Shown: positions 1 through 12,050, counted from the stretch's first letter. The stretch: DNA of 64,000 nucleotides from Terana coerulea (GCA_024811115.1 JAKOGH010000854.1:51216-115215); one strand, 5' to 3'. Numbers and translations are program-made. Notes: generated by a model from the sequence alone, not told the origin.

Positions 1-1694
1 AGCCCAACTGCCTGGCCATGCTTGTTCCGGTAAAACAGAATATTTCCTGGAGAGCGAAACATCTGTGTTAGTACAGAGGGCAGTGTATGGAGGGGTGCAC
101 TGACCCTCATCTTCAACAAATTGGCAGTTATTATAGTTATCCCAAAGTGCCTTAAAGACAGGCTCGGATGAAGAGTGATAGTGGTCTCCAATCAAATTCT
201 TCAAATATTGTGTTGCCTCCGGACCATGGTCTACGTCGTTGTGAGCTCCTGTCAGAGATACTGTGGAGCGGATACGCACAGAAAGGCATCTTCGGGAAGA
301 AATGATGGATAACATGGAAGTGTGCGACGCCATGCAGGAAGAAGTCGCCCATCCAACCGAGGAAGTCGCGGTCGACTGTAGCGGCGGCACCGCGGGCGTA
401 CGTCCATGCGCCAGCTCGATAGTGAGGTAGCACCGGGTCGGTGTGGTGCAGGTACGTAATCATGATAAACCAATGGCTCACGCACAGCCAGGGTATGCCG
501 TAAAACTTCACAACGTCTGCAAAGCCCCAAGTCGCACTTGCGAAGCGCACGATGTATATCATAGCCAGAATTCCGATATTTGACGCAATAACGACGTTGC
601 GCTGACTCTTCGTGAAGATGACGGAATTCGCTGGATAATCATAAGCTTCAGCACATCACCTTTGACATAGGATATAAGGAGAAGGCCTACGATCAAAGTG
701 ATTGGTGTACTTGGGGTAACTTCGCTGACCAGAGACGTTGCATACTACCAAAACACTCAGCGTCCTGACCATATGCGTGCGTGAAAACGAATGGCTTACG
801 GAGGTATGCCGGAAACGCTAGCAACTGCTGCCTCACGAGCAAGAACAAGGTGTACAGAGGCGTATCTCCGAAGTACTCGGCGTAATCAACTGGGCCGTGC
901 TTCTCATCTGGAATATTTAGCTCGCCTCGGGTCCAAGGCACATACACTTCGTCGCGCTCCATAGATGCATGTGTGCTGTGATGGCGATGATGCGAGATTT
1001 TCCAGCTGAAGTATGGAGTCCATAATGCGGTATGTGTCAACTACGAAGATAATCAATGTAGTCCAATATATGAGAACTGCAACTCACAAATCCTATAACA
1101 TCACAGACAAGCTTATTCTCGGAGAAGGCTCCATGTCCACACTTAAACAGCGTTCAAAGCATTAACTTTGCCTATTAGCAGGCTCAACTAAATCACTGAC
1201 CTCATGTCCAATCACCCATATTCCTGTGAAAATGAGACCTTGAAACCACCAGCTGTACAGAAAAGGTTGTGAAACCTTATTAGAGGAGGGGTAAGACAAG
1301 CACACTTACTAGACCAACCACGCGCCCCATCTCAGTATTCCGGTGCCGAAGTATCCGATTCGACTCAAGATTGGCCAATAGTCCGAAAGAGAGTCGATAT
1401 GCGTAGCGGCTTTCCAAGCAATTGCTGCCATTACAACATCTCTGAGAAGATACAGCAGACCGCGCGTGGTGTCGCGTTTGAAGAGACGGGCGGGTATCGC
1501 ATTGCGGATATCCTCTATGGACCTAAGTATAACACGCAATATGAGCATGCGGGGATGATGTGCTAGTATGGTGTGGATACGTACCATGGCAATGGCTCAA
1601 ATGGGATGAGAGAGCCCTGGTCGTCGCGCGGGATACGCTTGCCGCTGATAGCACCGGCGTCCAGTGGAGTAGCTGGGGGAGCGGGAGAAGACAT
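1..1694 (-). CDS. delta-12-type fatty acid desaturase, 3' end off window
   Basis: This is an ER-membrane fatty acyl desaturase of the FAD2/delta-12 family. I resolved nine exons on the minus strand: 1694-1585, 1522-1310, 1252-1201, 1141-1088, 1040-800, 744-691, 630-280, 230-105 and 46 to beyond position 1. All have GT-AG introns of 47-62 bp and the joined frame has no stop. The three di-iron histidine boxes are present: HE|CGH split by an intron near 1201/1141, HHRHH in the 1040-800 exon, and HVIHH before FFPKMPFY in the 630-280 exon. The start MSSPAPPATP at 1694 lies just before the conserved entry segment EDIRNAIPARLFKR. The C-terminus is cut by the window edge at GNILFYRN. It is the least damaged of three paralogs in the window. 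It could be a delta-12 desaturase, or a diverged desaturase/acetylenase acting on a further bond; the sequence alone does not decide. Confidence 0.9.
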
Positions 1695-2427
1695 ACTCTG
1701 CGAAAGGGTTCGTTGATCAGAGTCGAGCGTTATTATGGGACCCTTGGTAAAGCTGCACTATATGAGCTGCCCCAAGAACGCACCGGTATTGACAACGGCA
1801 CTGCCCCGGTCTAGCCTACTTTGAACGCGGTTAGTTCGGAGTCAAATCAAATCGTATTGCCCAGTGATTGACCACCGCACACTCGAGATAGGGGAGTACT
1901 CACGATGTTCGAATGTGCATATGTACATGGAGAAGGATGGATCCACGCTGGGCTTGACAGACGCTTGGATAGATGGTCAGTGCAATCGGAACATACTATA
2001 TATATGGAATGGACTACATTCTGGTAAGGTACGAACGACACGGGGCCTCCAAACACTATGGGAATAGCGGGAGATAGAATCAATGCTGCGTCCGGTGCTA
2101 GCAGTTTCTTCCGCGGTAGGCGGAACGACAGGTACCGCCCACAGGTTTGGTAACTCCGGCCTATTGATGCGTGGTCGAACATGAGCTTCCGAGGATAGAA
2201 GAGACAAGAAAAGTCCTCTCTGAGTAAGGGACAACTCCGGTCCTAAGTACGTGAGGTAGTTAGTGATAATTGGATTATTTGCGGTATAGAAAATACTGGA
2301 ATTTACGCCGCGTTTCCTCCTTGCACTACGACCATTAAAACGCCTTCCGCCGCTGCCAAAGATTCTCCCTTACGCACGCGCTCCAACCGTTTCACAAGCG
2401 AGCTGTAGCCGCCAAAGCTCTGTCTAT
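1695..2427. other. no recognisable gene
   Basis: This is the upstream flank of the desaturase. It holds short overlapping open frames on both strands with no recognised motif. It presumably includes the desaturase promoter and perhaps eroded C-terminal sequence of the neighbouring acyl-CoA oxidase remnant. Confidence 0.5.
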
Positions 2428-2903
2428 TCAAAACGTTTGATCCTGTGGCTCATCATCTGTATGCGCTGGTAGCATATTGGTCCCCAAGCATCTCGCCGCC
2501 GAGAACTTGAAATTGGCGTAGCTATCCATTACTGGACATCCAGGGCATCGATGTACCGGTGCGCGCCGAGTAGCATCGGACGGATTGTCCAGTCTTCCTT
2601 CCGGAAACACGACGGACTTCATACTAGCGTTCTCAGTGTAACAGACGGCGTCGAGGTTGACGATATCGTGCGCTTGCTGAGTGCGAAAGGTAATAATAAG
2701 AACGTATCTCGTACGTATCGATGGTGCGAGTAGGCGGAGGCGGTGGTGCAAGATAACTTTACTGCAACACTTGCTGTAGGCGACATTGTCGGTGAGCCGA
2801 CCTTAATGCGCCAGATATATTTGTGAAGAAGCGTACTGTGGTCTTTCGGCATCTCGAAGGATGTGTTTTGAGGAATGAATTGGGGGAAGATGACTGTGGT
2901 CAA
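2428..2903 (-). pseudogene. acyl-CoA oxidase remnant (middle part)
   Basis: Minus-strand frames give STLLHKYIWRI near 2840 and IITFRTQQ near 2695. These match the paralogs at 36.2-41 kb (TLLHRYIWRIGIGS and PIITFRTQQLPMLYA). The order of the two motifs is right for the minus strand, but they fall in different frames and are separated by unmatched sequence, so several indels are needed. This middle part of the acyl-CoA oxidase fold lies just before the C-terminal domain. No start, no FAD-domain motif and no C-terminus can be recognised. It lies directly upstream of the intact desaturase, the same ACOX-then-desaturase order as in the other two units. It is a relic, not a functional gene. Confidence 0.7.
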
Positions 2904-3069
2904 AGGTGGTGATTACATAAGTCCAGCAGGCGAGCAGGGCGTTAGAGGTGTGGACTGTAGGAGGCTGTGACGACAAAGCTTGACGTATCCGCCAATGAAC
3001 GTAGTCGAATATAAAGCTAGGGATATTTTTATTCGGAGGAAGGACCGTGTCCCCTCCCAGCGCATGACG

Positions 3070-3896
3070 AAGTACTCGAGTAGATCGAAGAGCGGATTAG
3101 GCAGGCCCGCATAAAGAGCGTGTGTGGACAAGGGCGAAGTGGTCCGGCACCCAGCGGCGATCTCCTGTTGTGGCACCATGAGGCCGTTAACGTGCTTGTC
3201 TCGAGAGTCGATATCCAAAGGTGAGCGTCGGCAAAAGCTTGCAGGCGCGCGAATATGTCCGTAGCGTGTTGAGAAGGGAGATTTTATGGCGTGCATGAGC
3301 TGGCGCGATACACGGACCCTGAATATACACCCGTAAAATCATGAGCAAACTAGATCAGATAATGAGGGTAGGTCCCACGAACCTCAACGTACTTCAGCTG
3401 ATTGGACCTGGAGGTACACTGAGTGCCCGACGCTCCGAAACGGCTGGCACCACTCTCGCCTTGAATACCATCTTGAATCAGTGCGCTTCAAGGCTAGATT
3501 TAAAATCCATGTACTGCCGAATAGCGTGCAGTGTCCTCACGCCATGAATGTGCGTAACGGCAGTCGTGAAGGGTTTCGGTGTCTGCTGTGTGCGGATTCC
3601 AGAATCTTATGGTGGGGAAGCGCACGGTAAAGATGAACTACACGTGCGGGCAGCGCAAGTAGTCCAGGCGACAGAGGTCCTAAACTTATTGCAGCGGTGA
3701 CAGTGACGGAGAGCAACGTCGGGCCAAGGATGATGAGCCAGACGTATTTCACGAGCGGGTTCTTCGGGTCCTTCGGTTTGCCCAGCGACTTGTCGAAGAA
3801 GGCGTCGAGCGCTACAGAAGATTCCTGGGATAGTGATAATGTCTGAAGCTCGCTCAGCAAGAAGATAAGTCGGCGTGACAGTGTGCAAAATGTCAA
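3070..3896 (-). pseudogene. second acyl-CoA oxidase remnant
   Basis: The upstream part, about 3700-3830, encodes AFFDKSLGKPKDPKNPLVKY followed by VWLIILG. This aligns with AFLGRSLNAPDDPRTLLHRY and IWRIGIG of the copy at 36.2-38.1 kb. Further downstream on the same strand, about 3070-3200, SRDKHVNGLMVPQQE and GLPNPLFDLLEYFVM match HRDPGFNNILLPQAE and GVPAPLLDLFECLAI of the copy at 39.2-41.0 kb. The middle-to-C-terminal order is preserved, so this is one eroded copy. It is separate from the remnant at 2428-2903, because its C-terminus precedes that copy's middle domain. Frame changes and lost segments make it non-functional. Confidence 0.7.
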
Positions 3897-3944
3897 TCGT
3901 AGACTAGAAGGAGCACACTACTTAGTCCCTCTACGGTAATTTCT

Positions 3945-5335
3945 GTGCAAAGCGAAAGACGCTCACCAGTACAGAAGCATCAATTGTCTTCAAACCATGC
4001 ACGCCCTTCTAAGAGAAGCGGCGAGTCAACGACGCCCCACGAGGCGTGCTTGGACGACATTCACGCTGCTATTGTCGGACACCGGACACGGTCGGTGTTG
4101 GTGTGCACCGGGGTAATGATTCCGTCGCCGGTACTGTCAGCCGCACCCACACGAATCGCCAGGAAGGCCCACCATGGCGCTTTGGCGACAAGTCGTCGTG
4201 TGGCCTCCATTGCGCTACTTATTGCGAACTTATCGAACGACGACTCGAAGAAGTGCTTGTTGAAGAGCGGGAAGGTGGATGGGCCGTCTGACGCGTGCTC
4301 GAAAAACTGTAGTAGTGACATGAGGGTCGACTCGAATAGACAGCAGTGTGTTCTACTCACTGGAAACTGGTGCAACGCAAGCAGTACTGGTGGAGAATAA
4401 GTGGCCAGTAGCAAGGAGGATCAAGGGGGCTGATCCTACCGTGAGGTTTAGTAACTGAGACCATTTAAACGCACAAGCTTAAACCTCACAGTAGAAACCA
4501 TCGCAAAGTGAGCCGGCGCAGGGCCGGTAAGAGGATCTAATAAGTCTTCAAAGACAGTCGTGTTGCCTGGAAGGCGCCGGAACGCGAGCGAGGTCGTCGG
4601 CTGATTGCCTGATAATTTCGCCTTGTCGATCATCCACTGCGTCAGCTCGGCCTGAAGCCGTGCTGCTAAGCGGGGAGGTCATACTGAGCGTTGTTGGACT
4701 TGACAATCGAGCGGTTGTTCAGGATTAGCTGGTCCTGCAGGTGTTGTTGCCCTAAGTCCGGCAACTTGAAGACAGTACAAAACCCGCGACGCTTCAGAGC
4801 CTTAGTCGCCAATGCCGAGAAGCACAAGCAGCTTTGGTAGGGCAATGACCCCCGCCGAAAAAGAAATTCATTTTTGGTCGTCACTGTGGTACGGATGGCT
4901 ATGCGTCTATCAGCACTCGAAATAATATCGAGATAGTCACACTCACTGTTCTTCGAAGTAGTAAACACAACCTTCCTACAAACCTCGACATCCGACTTAC
5001 TGTTATGAGAAGGTTAAATCAAAACGCCATAACGTAAAGAGCTGCGGGGTACTAATGGCCTCGTATACAGTGTCATCTTGTCTCGATTGGTCATGACCAC
5101 GCAAGCGGCTGAGCACGAATGAGTCAGTAGGCAGGAGCTATAGCCGTCAGTAGACAGACTCGCCGTTAATAGAAGTAGCGACTTCGACTTTCGAAGAAAA
5201 AGGTGCACCGCGCTGCGACTCTTCTGAGGCGTGCTCTGTTGCAGCGTGACCAGTCCAGCAACGACGTTCCCGGTAGCACCGCCTGTCATTCTGGTTCACT
5301 TCCAACGATCATGAAGCCGGATATTTTGGCTGGGA
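3945..5335 (-). pseudogene. GMC oxidoreductase (aryl-alcohol-oxidase type), decayed
   Basis: Glucose-methanol-choline oxidoreductases are secreted or cytosolic FAD enzymes that oxidise alcohols. The family's conserved blocks occur here in order along the minus strand. GGATGNVVAGL near 5280 is the FAD dinucleotide-binding glycine motif. LLVLLGIGD and then LPDLGQQHLQDQL lie at 4850-4720. LAFRRLPGN, VFEDLLDPLTGPAPAHF lie near 4580-4500. PLFNKHFFESSFDKFAISSA, EATRRLVAKAPW lie near 4290-4190. SWGVVDSPLLLEG and LKTIDASVL form the C-terminal block near 4030-3960. The blocks fall in different frames, there is a TAA after GIGD, and the catalytic-histidine block is not recognisable. About 20 extra bases interrupt the glycine motif at its start. 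Family assignment is firm; function is lost. Confidence 0.82.
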
Positions 5336-7585
5336 GCTGGTGCTGATTGACCAACATAGCCATTGTTTCATGCTTAGCTCGTGCACGGTGTGCCGGATCT
5401 CCACATGAGAGAATGTCCGCAGCATTTGATCACACCCAAGACTTCCAAGGGCAACAGTGACCCAGAAATCCATCTTGACGTTCGAGTTCCTGAACAGACA
5501 TGATACTGCCGCCAATCTTGCTCCAGCGCGGCCTTTTCCAGGGCAGTGATGGGATGCCGGGTTTGGAAGCCAGTGCAGTCGGGAATCGGAAGGATGATCG
5601 CGTACATTGGTATTGGTGGCGAAAACATTCATCACCTCATAGCGTACGAGTGACGAAGAGGTGATTAATCCGCATGAGAACAACCCGCAGAGGGCCAGGT
5701 GATAAGACGTGCAATAGGCTCCTAGATGATCTTGGAAACCATTTCCGCTGTGCGTTCGTCGCGCTGGGCACTAAGGAACAGGTGCTCGATGAGCATCCCT
5801 GAGGCGCCGCGCACGAGAAACATACTTGCGGGCTTCGTGCCGGCTTCCAGGATAAACGACGACCTCGGCGTTGGTAAGACGGTGGCTGTTGATAATGTGA
5901 GTCTTCACATGCTTGGCTAGCCACAGATGCTACCCTGCGTCCATGTGTTCCACGAAGAGCTGGAGTGCTCAGTATTGCTTGGGAGGTAGTGGAAGAGTAT
6001 CCTGGGTAAAAATGAGCAAACATTCCTAAGCGATATCCGTACCACACACCAGTTATACCCCAACCAAAGCCTGTTCGCCCTAATTTTGCGCCAAAGATCC
6101 ATCATGCGAGACCGTACACGGTGGAAAGTACCCAGCGAGTCGGAGCCAAGACTGTATTCGATTTAGCGTTGTTACTGATGGAAAAGTGCCACAGCACTCG
6201 CCTGTTCTTTCCTCGCCATAATTGCCCTCACTAGAGATGAGTTCGTTGCTTCTAGCCTTGCAGATTTAAACTATCGATAGAAGCCTTCACGAGCCCCAGG
6301 AGTATCCCGGTCGCCGAATGGAATAGTGTTTGAACAGTGCACTGTTCAGCGAGCTGGATGACTGGCTGGCGGTAGGGTCGGCGAAGCAGGCGGGGCACAG
6401 AAGGGCGACGGAGATTGTGCTTTCTTACGACCGCAAAGTCGATACCAGAGCGACGTGGAAGATACGGGAAGAGGCTATATTGAAAATTGTCGGCCTTAGA
6501 AATACTCACCGAAGCAAAGCGTTGCGTACCGATACCGCCATACCATCTATCCTCTACCCTGACCATCATGCACTTTTTGTATAGCATATCAACGGGTCTG
6601 TGAAATACGACAGGTCAAAAACAGTCGAAAACCGAGGGGATAACCAGGCCGGGACACTCACAAACATATCAGCGCCATGTTGATTTGCTCTTGCGGGCAA
6701 ACTTGTTGTCGCTTTCGAACAGTGAACACTTCCACCCTCCGCAAGTGACTCAGACCCGAAGGTCTCGGAAGGCAATCAGGATTGACGAGCACCCGACTTG
6801 GCTATGGTGGTGACGTGGCGAGGTTGGGATTATGTGTGGCATTATATGAAAGACTGGGTGTATATTGGTGTCTTGGAATGCACATGTAGTGGTTGACAGG
6901 AGCCAGGCAGGAGCATAGGAATTAGACTCAAGCTCGGAGCAGACGCTTGCAGACAGTTGTCGCACGAGCGTCTTCTGATGGTCGCGTGGCGGAGCACCTT
7001 CCCGAAATGGTAGGGCGTCCGAGTCAAATGCCCGTCGGGGAACAGCGACTTTGTTGCTGCGATTACTTATGTGCTTCATTCTACTTCAACCTCTACTTCG
7101 GTAAAATAAAAATAAAAATAGCTGTTAAGATACATGTCGGAAGTTTTCCCAAATATTTGATATAGCTGGAACTAGATTTATCATATGGCGTGAGGGTAAG
7201 TATCATGTGGGCAACATGTGGGGGTATATTTTATAGCACAGTCTGTGAAGAAGATATGATTATTTGACGTGGCTCTCTCAGCTTGAATGTAGTAATAACA
7301 TCAACAAATCATGTTATTGCTTGAAGGATATGCGTGTACAATTTTTAGCATTTAAACTAAATCCCTAAGGTTTGGTGCGCCCGTCGGTGCCGTCGCAGCA
7401 GGCGCAGGAAGGTCACGGCGTTGACTGTGCACCCAGTTTATTTACCGCATTACCGCAGGAGCTGGACATCTGAGCAGCGGTCGCGAGTCCAAACTCCAAG
7501 CGGCCTATACATGCGACGGTATGATGCGATAAATGGCCAAGCTGCAATAAGTATCTTACTTATTTATACGGAAGGAGTTGACCAG
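5336..7585. other. about 2.2 kb without a recognisable gene
   Basis: Several short minus-strand frames (for example 5637-6047, 6252-6587 and 6750-7079) give no family I recognise. Some may be upstream exons of the decayed GMC gene. The stretch 7090-7370 is AT-rich and low in coding signal. The right end meets the sharp left border of the duplicated ACOX block near 7585. Confidence 0.4.
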
Positions 7586-7589
7586 GGTG

Positions 7590-9481
7590 GTTACATTCGA
7601 GACTTCAAGAATACCTGCTTGCTCGGCCAAGGCTCCCTCCTGTCAGCTTCGAGCTCAAGCTGCCGAGCAGAGCCTTCGTGTGCAGGCAACCGACCAACCC
7701 ACTCATTCCAACCGCGCTCCGTGACGATCGGCGCGGTCGCCCATTCTAACCTCCAGAGTATCGGTGTAGGTCCTCAAATGAGGCATTGCGGCGTCCGCAG
7801 CCTCACTTTCCGACGACGAAGTGCACCGGCGTCGATTCCCGCGTTCTCCACAAACCACAGCGGGTCGGACTTGATGACGAAGCATTCAAAGAGGTCGAGC
7901 AGCGGCTTGGGCACTTCGCGCTGGATGGCGGCAGAGTACGCGCATGCGCATCCGAGCGCTGTGATCGCGAGCTCAGCTTGCGGCAGAATGATCGCGTTGA
8001 AGGTATCGTCGCGATGGCCGCCAGATAAGCCCGACAGTAGTTTGGTGCATCTCGAGAAGATGCCTTGGGAGCGTCGATATGCGATGGTCTCGCGGTGGAT
8101 TGGTTGAGGAAGTGTGTAGCGCCCAAGGAGAAGCTCGGAGAAGAGGCGAATGCAAAGGCCAACACGTCTCCTTCCGCAATGCATGCGCCCCTGAGTATCC
8201 ATCTATGTGTACGATACACTTCAGCGCTGCTACTTTTCATCAAACAACTGATCGCTCACCTCGAGTTGAGTGACCAGATTGTGCCCAAAGGTCCCTTGTG
8301 CTCCTAAGCGCTCTCCAACCAGCTGAGCGCATGCATCTGTGAGGCGACAGACGGTGGTCTTGAAGACAACTGCAACGCCATGGCGAGCTTGCGGATCCCG
8401 TTCCAGCGACATGAACTGTTGGAGTGCGTCGGGAGCCCACGCGCCGAGAACATGCGCAACGGCGACCGCGTATAGAACAGGGTGCTGTTGGGTGCGGAAT
8501 GCGATGATGGGAAACGGCTCGCTCGCCTTCCCCCGCACAACGCGCCGCAAAAGTAGTCGGAACTGACGGAAGCGACGACCTTCATCAGGTTGGTCGCAAA
8601 CAGGGGGATCGCCATCGAGCCGATGCCTATGCGCCATATGTACCGGTGTAGCAGTGTCCGCGGATCGTCTGGGGCGTTGAGGCTGCGACCAAGAAAGGCG
8701 TCCGAAGGAAGTAGGACGTTGTCAAACTTAGTCAAGGAGAAGTCCAGCGGGGCAGAACCCCACCGGGCGGGAAGAGGTTGGGACTGTACGCCTTTGCACA
8801 TGCCGCGCGCGTCCGATGTTGTAACGAGGAAAGGATGGACTCCGCGATCCTTTTCTTCAACTATGAGTCTCGCAAAAACAATGGCCATCTTCGCGTGTCC
8901 TTTCACGGGAGAAGTAGGAGACATGATTCTGAACAGGTGTGGTCCTTAGCAGACGATCAAGAACATATAATGAAGGCACGCACTTTAGCGATCCAGGGGT
9001 TGGTGAATTTAGCAAGAATCCGTCATCTACCATTGTAGCCGTCGTCTCCAGGTTGAGGATATCTAGCCCATGGCCGACCTCAGAGAGAAGGAAATTGCCA
9101 AAGAACTCGCACGCAAGTCCTGCCTCAACAACAGAGGACAATTCAGGGCGCTGTTTGACGAGTCCAGCCAAAGTCCCAAGAAATAAGTTGAGATGGCAGC
9201 TAAGAGCAATGTAACAGCCGGAATCTGAAGCCAGGACTGGATCGCGCAGCATGTTCCAGAACCGTTCAGAGCAGGTGAATAGATCGGTAGCACTGGGCTC
9301 TACGTGCCAAATTCAACAATTAAGCTAAAATATATTGAAAGCTACACTCACTCCATGACGTTGTGAAGGCCTTTCCTCTGTCGTAAATTAGACGAATTCG
9401 CTCGTTATGCTCGAGCAACTCTGCACGCTCGAGGAAGGCCGGATGCGAGCAAAGCTCGGAGGTCGGCCATGGAGTCGTCAT
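7590..9481 (-). pseudogene. acyl-CoA oxidase-like, duplicate 1 (minus member of divergent pair)
   Basis: This is an acyl-CoA oxidase family member; these enzymes carry out the first, FAD-dependent, peroxide-forming step of peroxisomal beta-oxidation. The start ATG at 9481 (MTTPWPTSEL) and four exons match the copy at 36161-38052 base for base apart from scattered changes. Motifs seen are GHGLDILNLETTAT (acyl-CoA/FAD entry segment), DRGVHPFLVT, TLLHRYIWRIG, PIIAFRTQQ, GTFGHN and PLLDLFECFVIKSDPLW. Lesions include one base lost where the other copy reads SDYSLRR (about 8555), a shift right after the last exon starts (about 8190-8160), and another near 7800. It is therefore a pseudogene. It sits head-to-head with the plus copy that starts at 11628. 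Confidence 0.85.
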
Positions 9482-10592
9482 GTTCGCTGTGCAGGCGGTC
9501 GCACTCGCAATGGGAGTGAGCGAAGCAAAGTATCGAATGGCCGGCAGAAGCTCCTTTTCCTGCAGATGGGACCTGAGCACCTGTTTGATGTCGCTGGAAA
9601 GTTGATACTGCATACCTTCCGAGAGTAGAGTTGCGTTGATGCGCTAACACGCGACGGAGAATGGAAGGGATATGATTTCCAAGAAAGAAGACGATGATGT
9701 CCATCTTCTGGTGACCCGGGTTCTCAGTTCTCGTGAGAGGTGAACGAGCCGCAGCATCATACACTTCTGATATGGCACCGTGAATCTAGTAGCCAAAGTC
9801 ACAAGTTGGGAGCATACCGCCCATAGTAAGGTATAGATTGAGTTCAAGGTTCAATACAAGCATGTGCAGAGGCCCGGAGTCAATGTACATGGGTCATCCG
9901 CCCTCGGGTTGCCTTCGGAGCGCTGTGAAGCGAAGGTTGTATGTCATGTGTATGCGGGCAGACGCACGGAAGCTCGCCTGTATGAATTGAACGCTTTGAG
10001 ATCTGTATGACCGTCGTTTTGCGCGTGAGAGGTCCTGCGTCGTCTCCGCGGACAGCGGGCGATGGATGAACGTGGCTGCAAGTCGAGCAGGGTAGGCGCC
10101 TGGGAACGCCACGACGGTTCTGATCCACATCCGGACGCCGGCCGACGGATCAGCGATCACTCGGCTCAATCTAGATCAGGTGGTGACGAGTGACGTGACG
10201 GAGTGACCTCAGGGCAAATTGGGTTGACTCCGTGTTCATACCGCACTACCAGACCGGTGGGCTGATACCTGACTTTACAAGGCCGTATCTTCTCCGTGTG
10301 TGGTCGAAATTCGAAAGGGACAACAATCTATCATGCCGGATGCAACATGGGCTTACGGTCATGGCTGATTATCAGCATGTGTACTGCCAACGAGGCATTC
10401 CTTTTCTCATAGTCGAAGTCCCACCTGTGAAAGAACCCCTGTACATTTAGTAGTAGGTGATAATATTACGTCCATGCATCTTTTAACCTTACTCCTGAAG
10501 CAGTACTGTGGGTCTTACGCATTTGGCATTCTTCACTCGAGCAACAAGCACCTTCACTAGCAGCCCTTCCAAGCCTGAGCGTCCGCTATGCC
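9482..10592. promoter_or_regulatory. shared divergent promoter region of the ACOX pair (interrupted)
   Basis: This is the space between the two divergent ACOX starts. Without the inserted element the interval is about 1.1 kb, the same length as the intact version at 38053-39157. It is nearly identical between the two copies along its whole length, as expected for recently duplicated non-coding DNA. I could not identify a definite TATA box or operator. The hAT-type insertion lies within 40 bp of the plus-strand start codon. Confidence 0.5.
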
Positions 10593-11624
10593 TAGTGTTG
10601 CCAAAGTTCAGTTCAGTTCGGTAGTTCAGAACCAGAACCAATGAACCAAACTGAGTGGTTCAGTTCTGTTCAGTTCTGATTCGGCCTCTAGGTAACTTGG
10701 TTCGGTTCTTTGGTCGGAGCATGGCTGTCATACCTCGAACCAAGTTCAAACTGGTTCGAACTATGAACCGTATACATGTTATGTAGTGTATTTGTACAGG
10801 GATTCATAGAGAAAAGTACATGAACTTACTTACTGTAGCATGTCTAAACTATTTTTTCATTATTGTGCTTGTAAACTGAGCACCAAATGTCACTCTGCTT
10901 ATGTTTTGGTGTATACATAATGCCATCAATAGCTGCCAAAAATGGCAACTGGCAGCCTCTATCAGACATAGTGATTGGCAAGGGTAAACCCTCCAGGCTT
11001 AAAGGCTAACCCTTACCCTTACCCTCCAAAACCCTTACCCTTTATAAGGGTAAGGGTTGGGGTTACCCTTCAGACCCTTGCCAAAATGAGCAGAAAATAG
11101 TGCTTTGAGTGCTTTTTCATTCACTTATAATGTCAGCCTTCTATTTGAGTAGCTTGCATTGATATAGAAAGCACTCACAACACTTACAGCTCTATCCAGT
11201 AACATGTCTGGCATTTGCATGCAGACCCCTGCCAGACAAGGGTTAACTTTTCCCAACCCTTACCCTTACCCTCTGTATCCTTACCCTTAACCCTTGGAGG
11301 GTTTTCAAACCCTTGCCTATCCCTAATCAGACACTGAGCTTCAAAACATCGTAATATAAGGCTTTTGCACCATACAAACCCTTCTAGATGTCAATATATA
11401 ACTCTATTATGATCTACCATTGCAATTATACTGATTTGACAGAGTAAAGCAGATATATACATAGTTCAATGGTTCGAACCAGTTCAAACCCTAAACCAAA
11501 CCAACTGAACCAGTTCATGCTGGTTCAGTTCAGTTCAGTTCTGGTTCGACTACTAAACACTTGGTTCTGTCGGTTTCGGACAAAACGGGCCCAAACTGAA
11601 CTAAGCTGAACTTTGGCAACACTA
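10593..11624. mobile_element. non-autonomous hAT-type element, copy 1 (carries a nested insertion)
   Basis: The element begins TAGTGTTGCCAAAGTTCAG and ends with the imperfect inverted complement, CTGAACTTTGGCAACACTA. It is flanked by a perfect 8-bp target duplication GCTATGCC (10585-10592 and 11625-11632). The empty site with one GCTATGCC survives in the duplicated block at 39155-39162. An 8-bp duplication and TAGNG termini are the hAT superfamily signature. The subterminal regions are packed with GGTTCGAACC-like palindromes and TTCAGTTC repeats. There is no transposase frame. The total is 1032 bp, or about 667 bp without the nested element, matching the 658-bp copy at 27993-28650. Confidence 0.93.
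10969..11325. mobile_element. small hAT-type MITE nested in the larger element
   Basis: This 357-bp element starts TAGTGATTGGCAAGGGT and ends CCTTGCCTATCCCTA. It is flanked by the 8-bp duplication ATCAGACA (10961-10968 and 11326-11333). The uninterrupted sequence with a single ATCAGAC is seen in the 27993-28650 copy of the host element. The interior has blocks of CCCTTACCCTTA on one side and the complementary form on the other. No coding capacity. A second copy lies at 26553-26912 in the opposite orientation. Confidence 0.9.
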
Positions 11625-11736
11625 GCTATGCCTCCCGACTTCACCGCAGACATTCTGAAGCACTGGACATACTTAAAACGCGCCGAATATCTCGGAGCAT
11701 GACAAGCGAGTGAAGCTAGCGTACGATAGGGCAAAA

Positions 11737-12050
11737 TGTCATGAACTTCTGAGCGTCTCTAAGAGTATTCTTTTCATTTCCATTGTCTTCTACCCCTATC
11801 TATTGTTCTTTCATCAATACCGTGGTTTCCATATATTTCTCTATTGTTCTGGACCACTCTAAGACATACACGAGGATACCGCACTGTACAGTTTAGGACT
11901 ACACATGTATAAGTAGCTACTGCCTGCAACAGAGAAAGCCAGTCTTGAGCTGGTCTGTTCCCCAGTTAGTTACTCGGAGACTGCACCACTATTTCCGTCC
12001 CCAGTTGAGAGCGTTGCACCCTGGTACAGTTGTACTAGTTGTTGTTGACA
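11737..12050 (+). repeat. 5' LTR
   Basis: This 314-bp repeat starts with TG and ends with CA and is matched by the 3' LTR at 19066-19385 and by the solo LTR at 28725-29046. It lies directly next to the CAAAA target duplication. Confidence 0.93.

Noticed and set aside
10980..11310. CCCTTA arrays as interstitial telomere repeats
   Set aside because: They are mirrored within a MITE with an 8-bp target duplication and recur in a second copy at 26553-26912, so they belong to the element.
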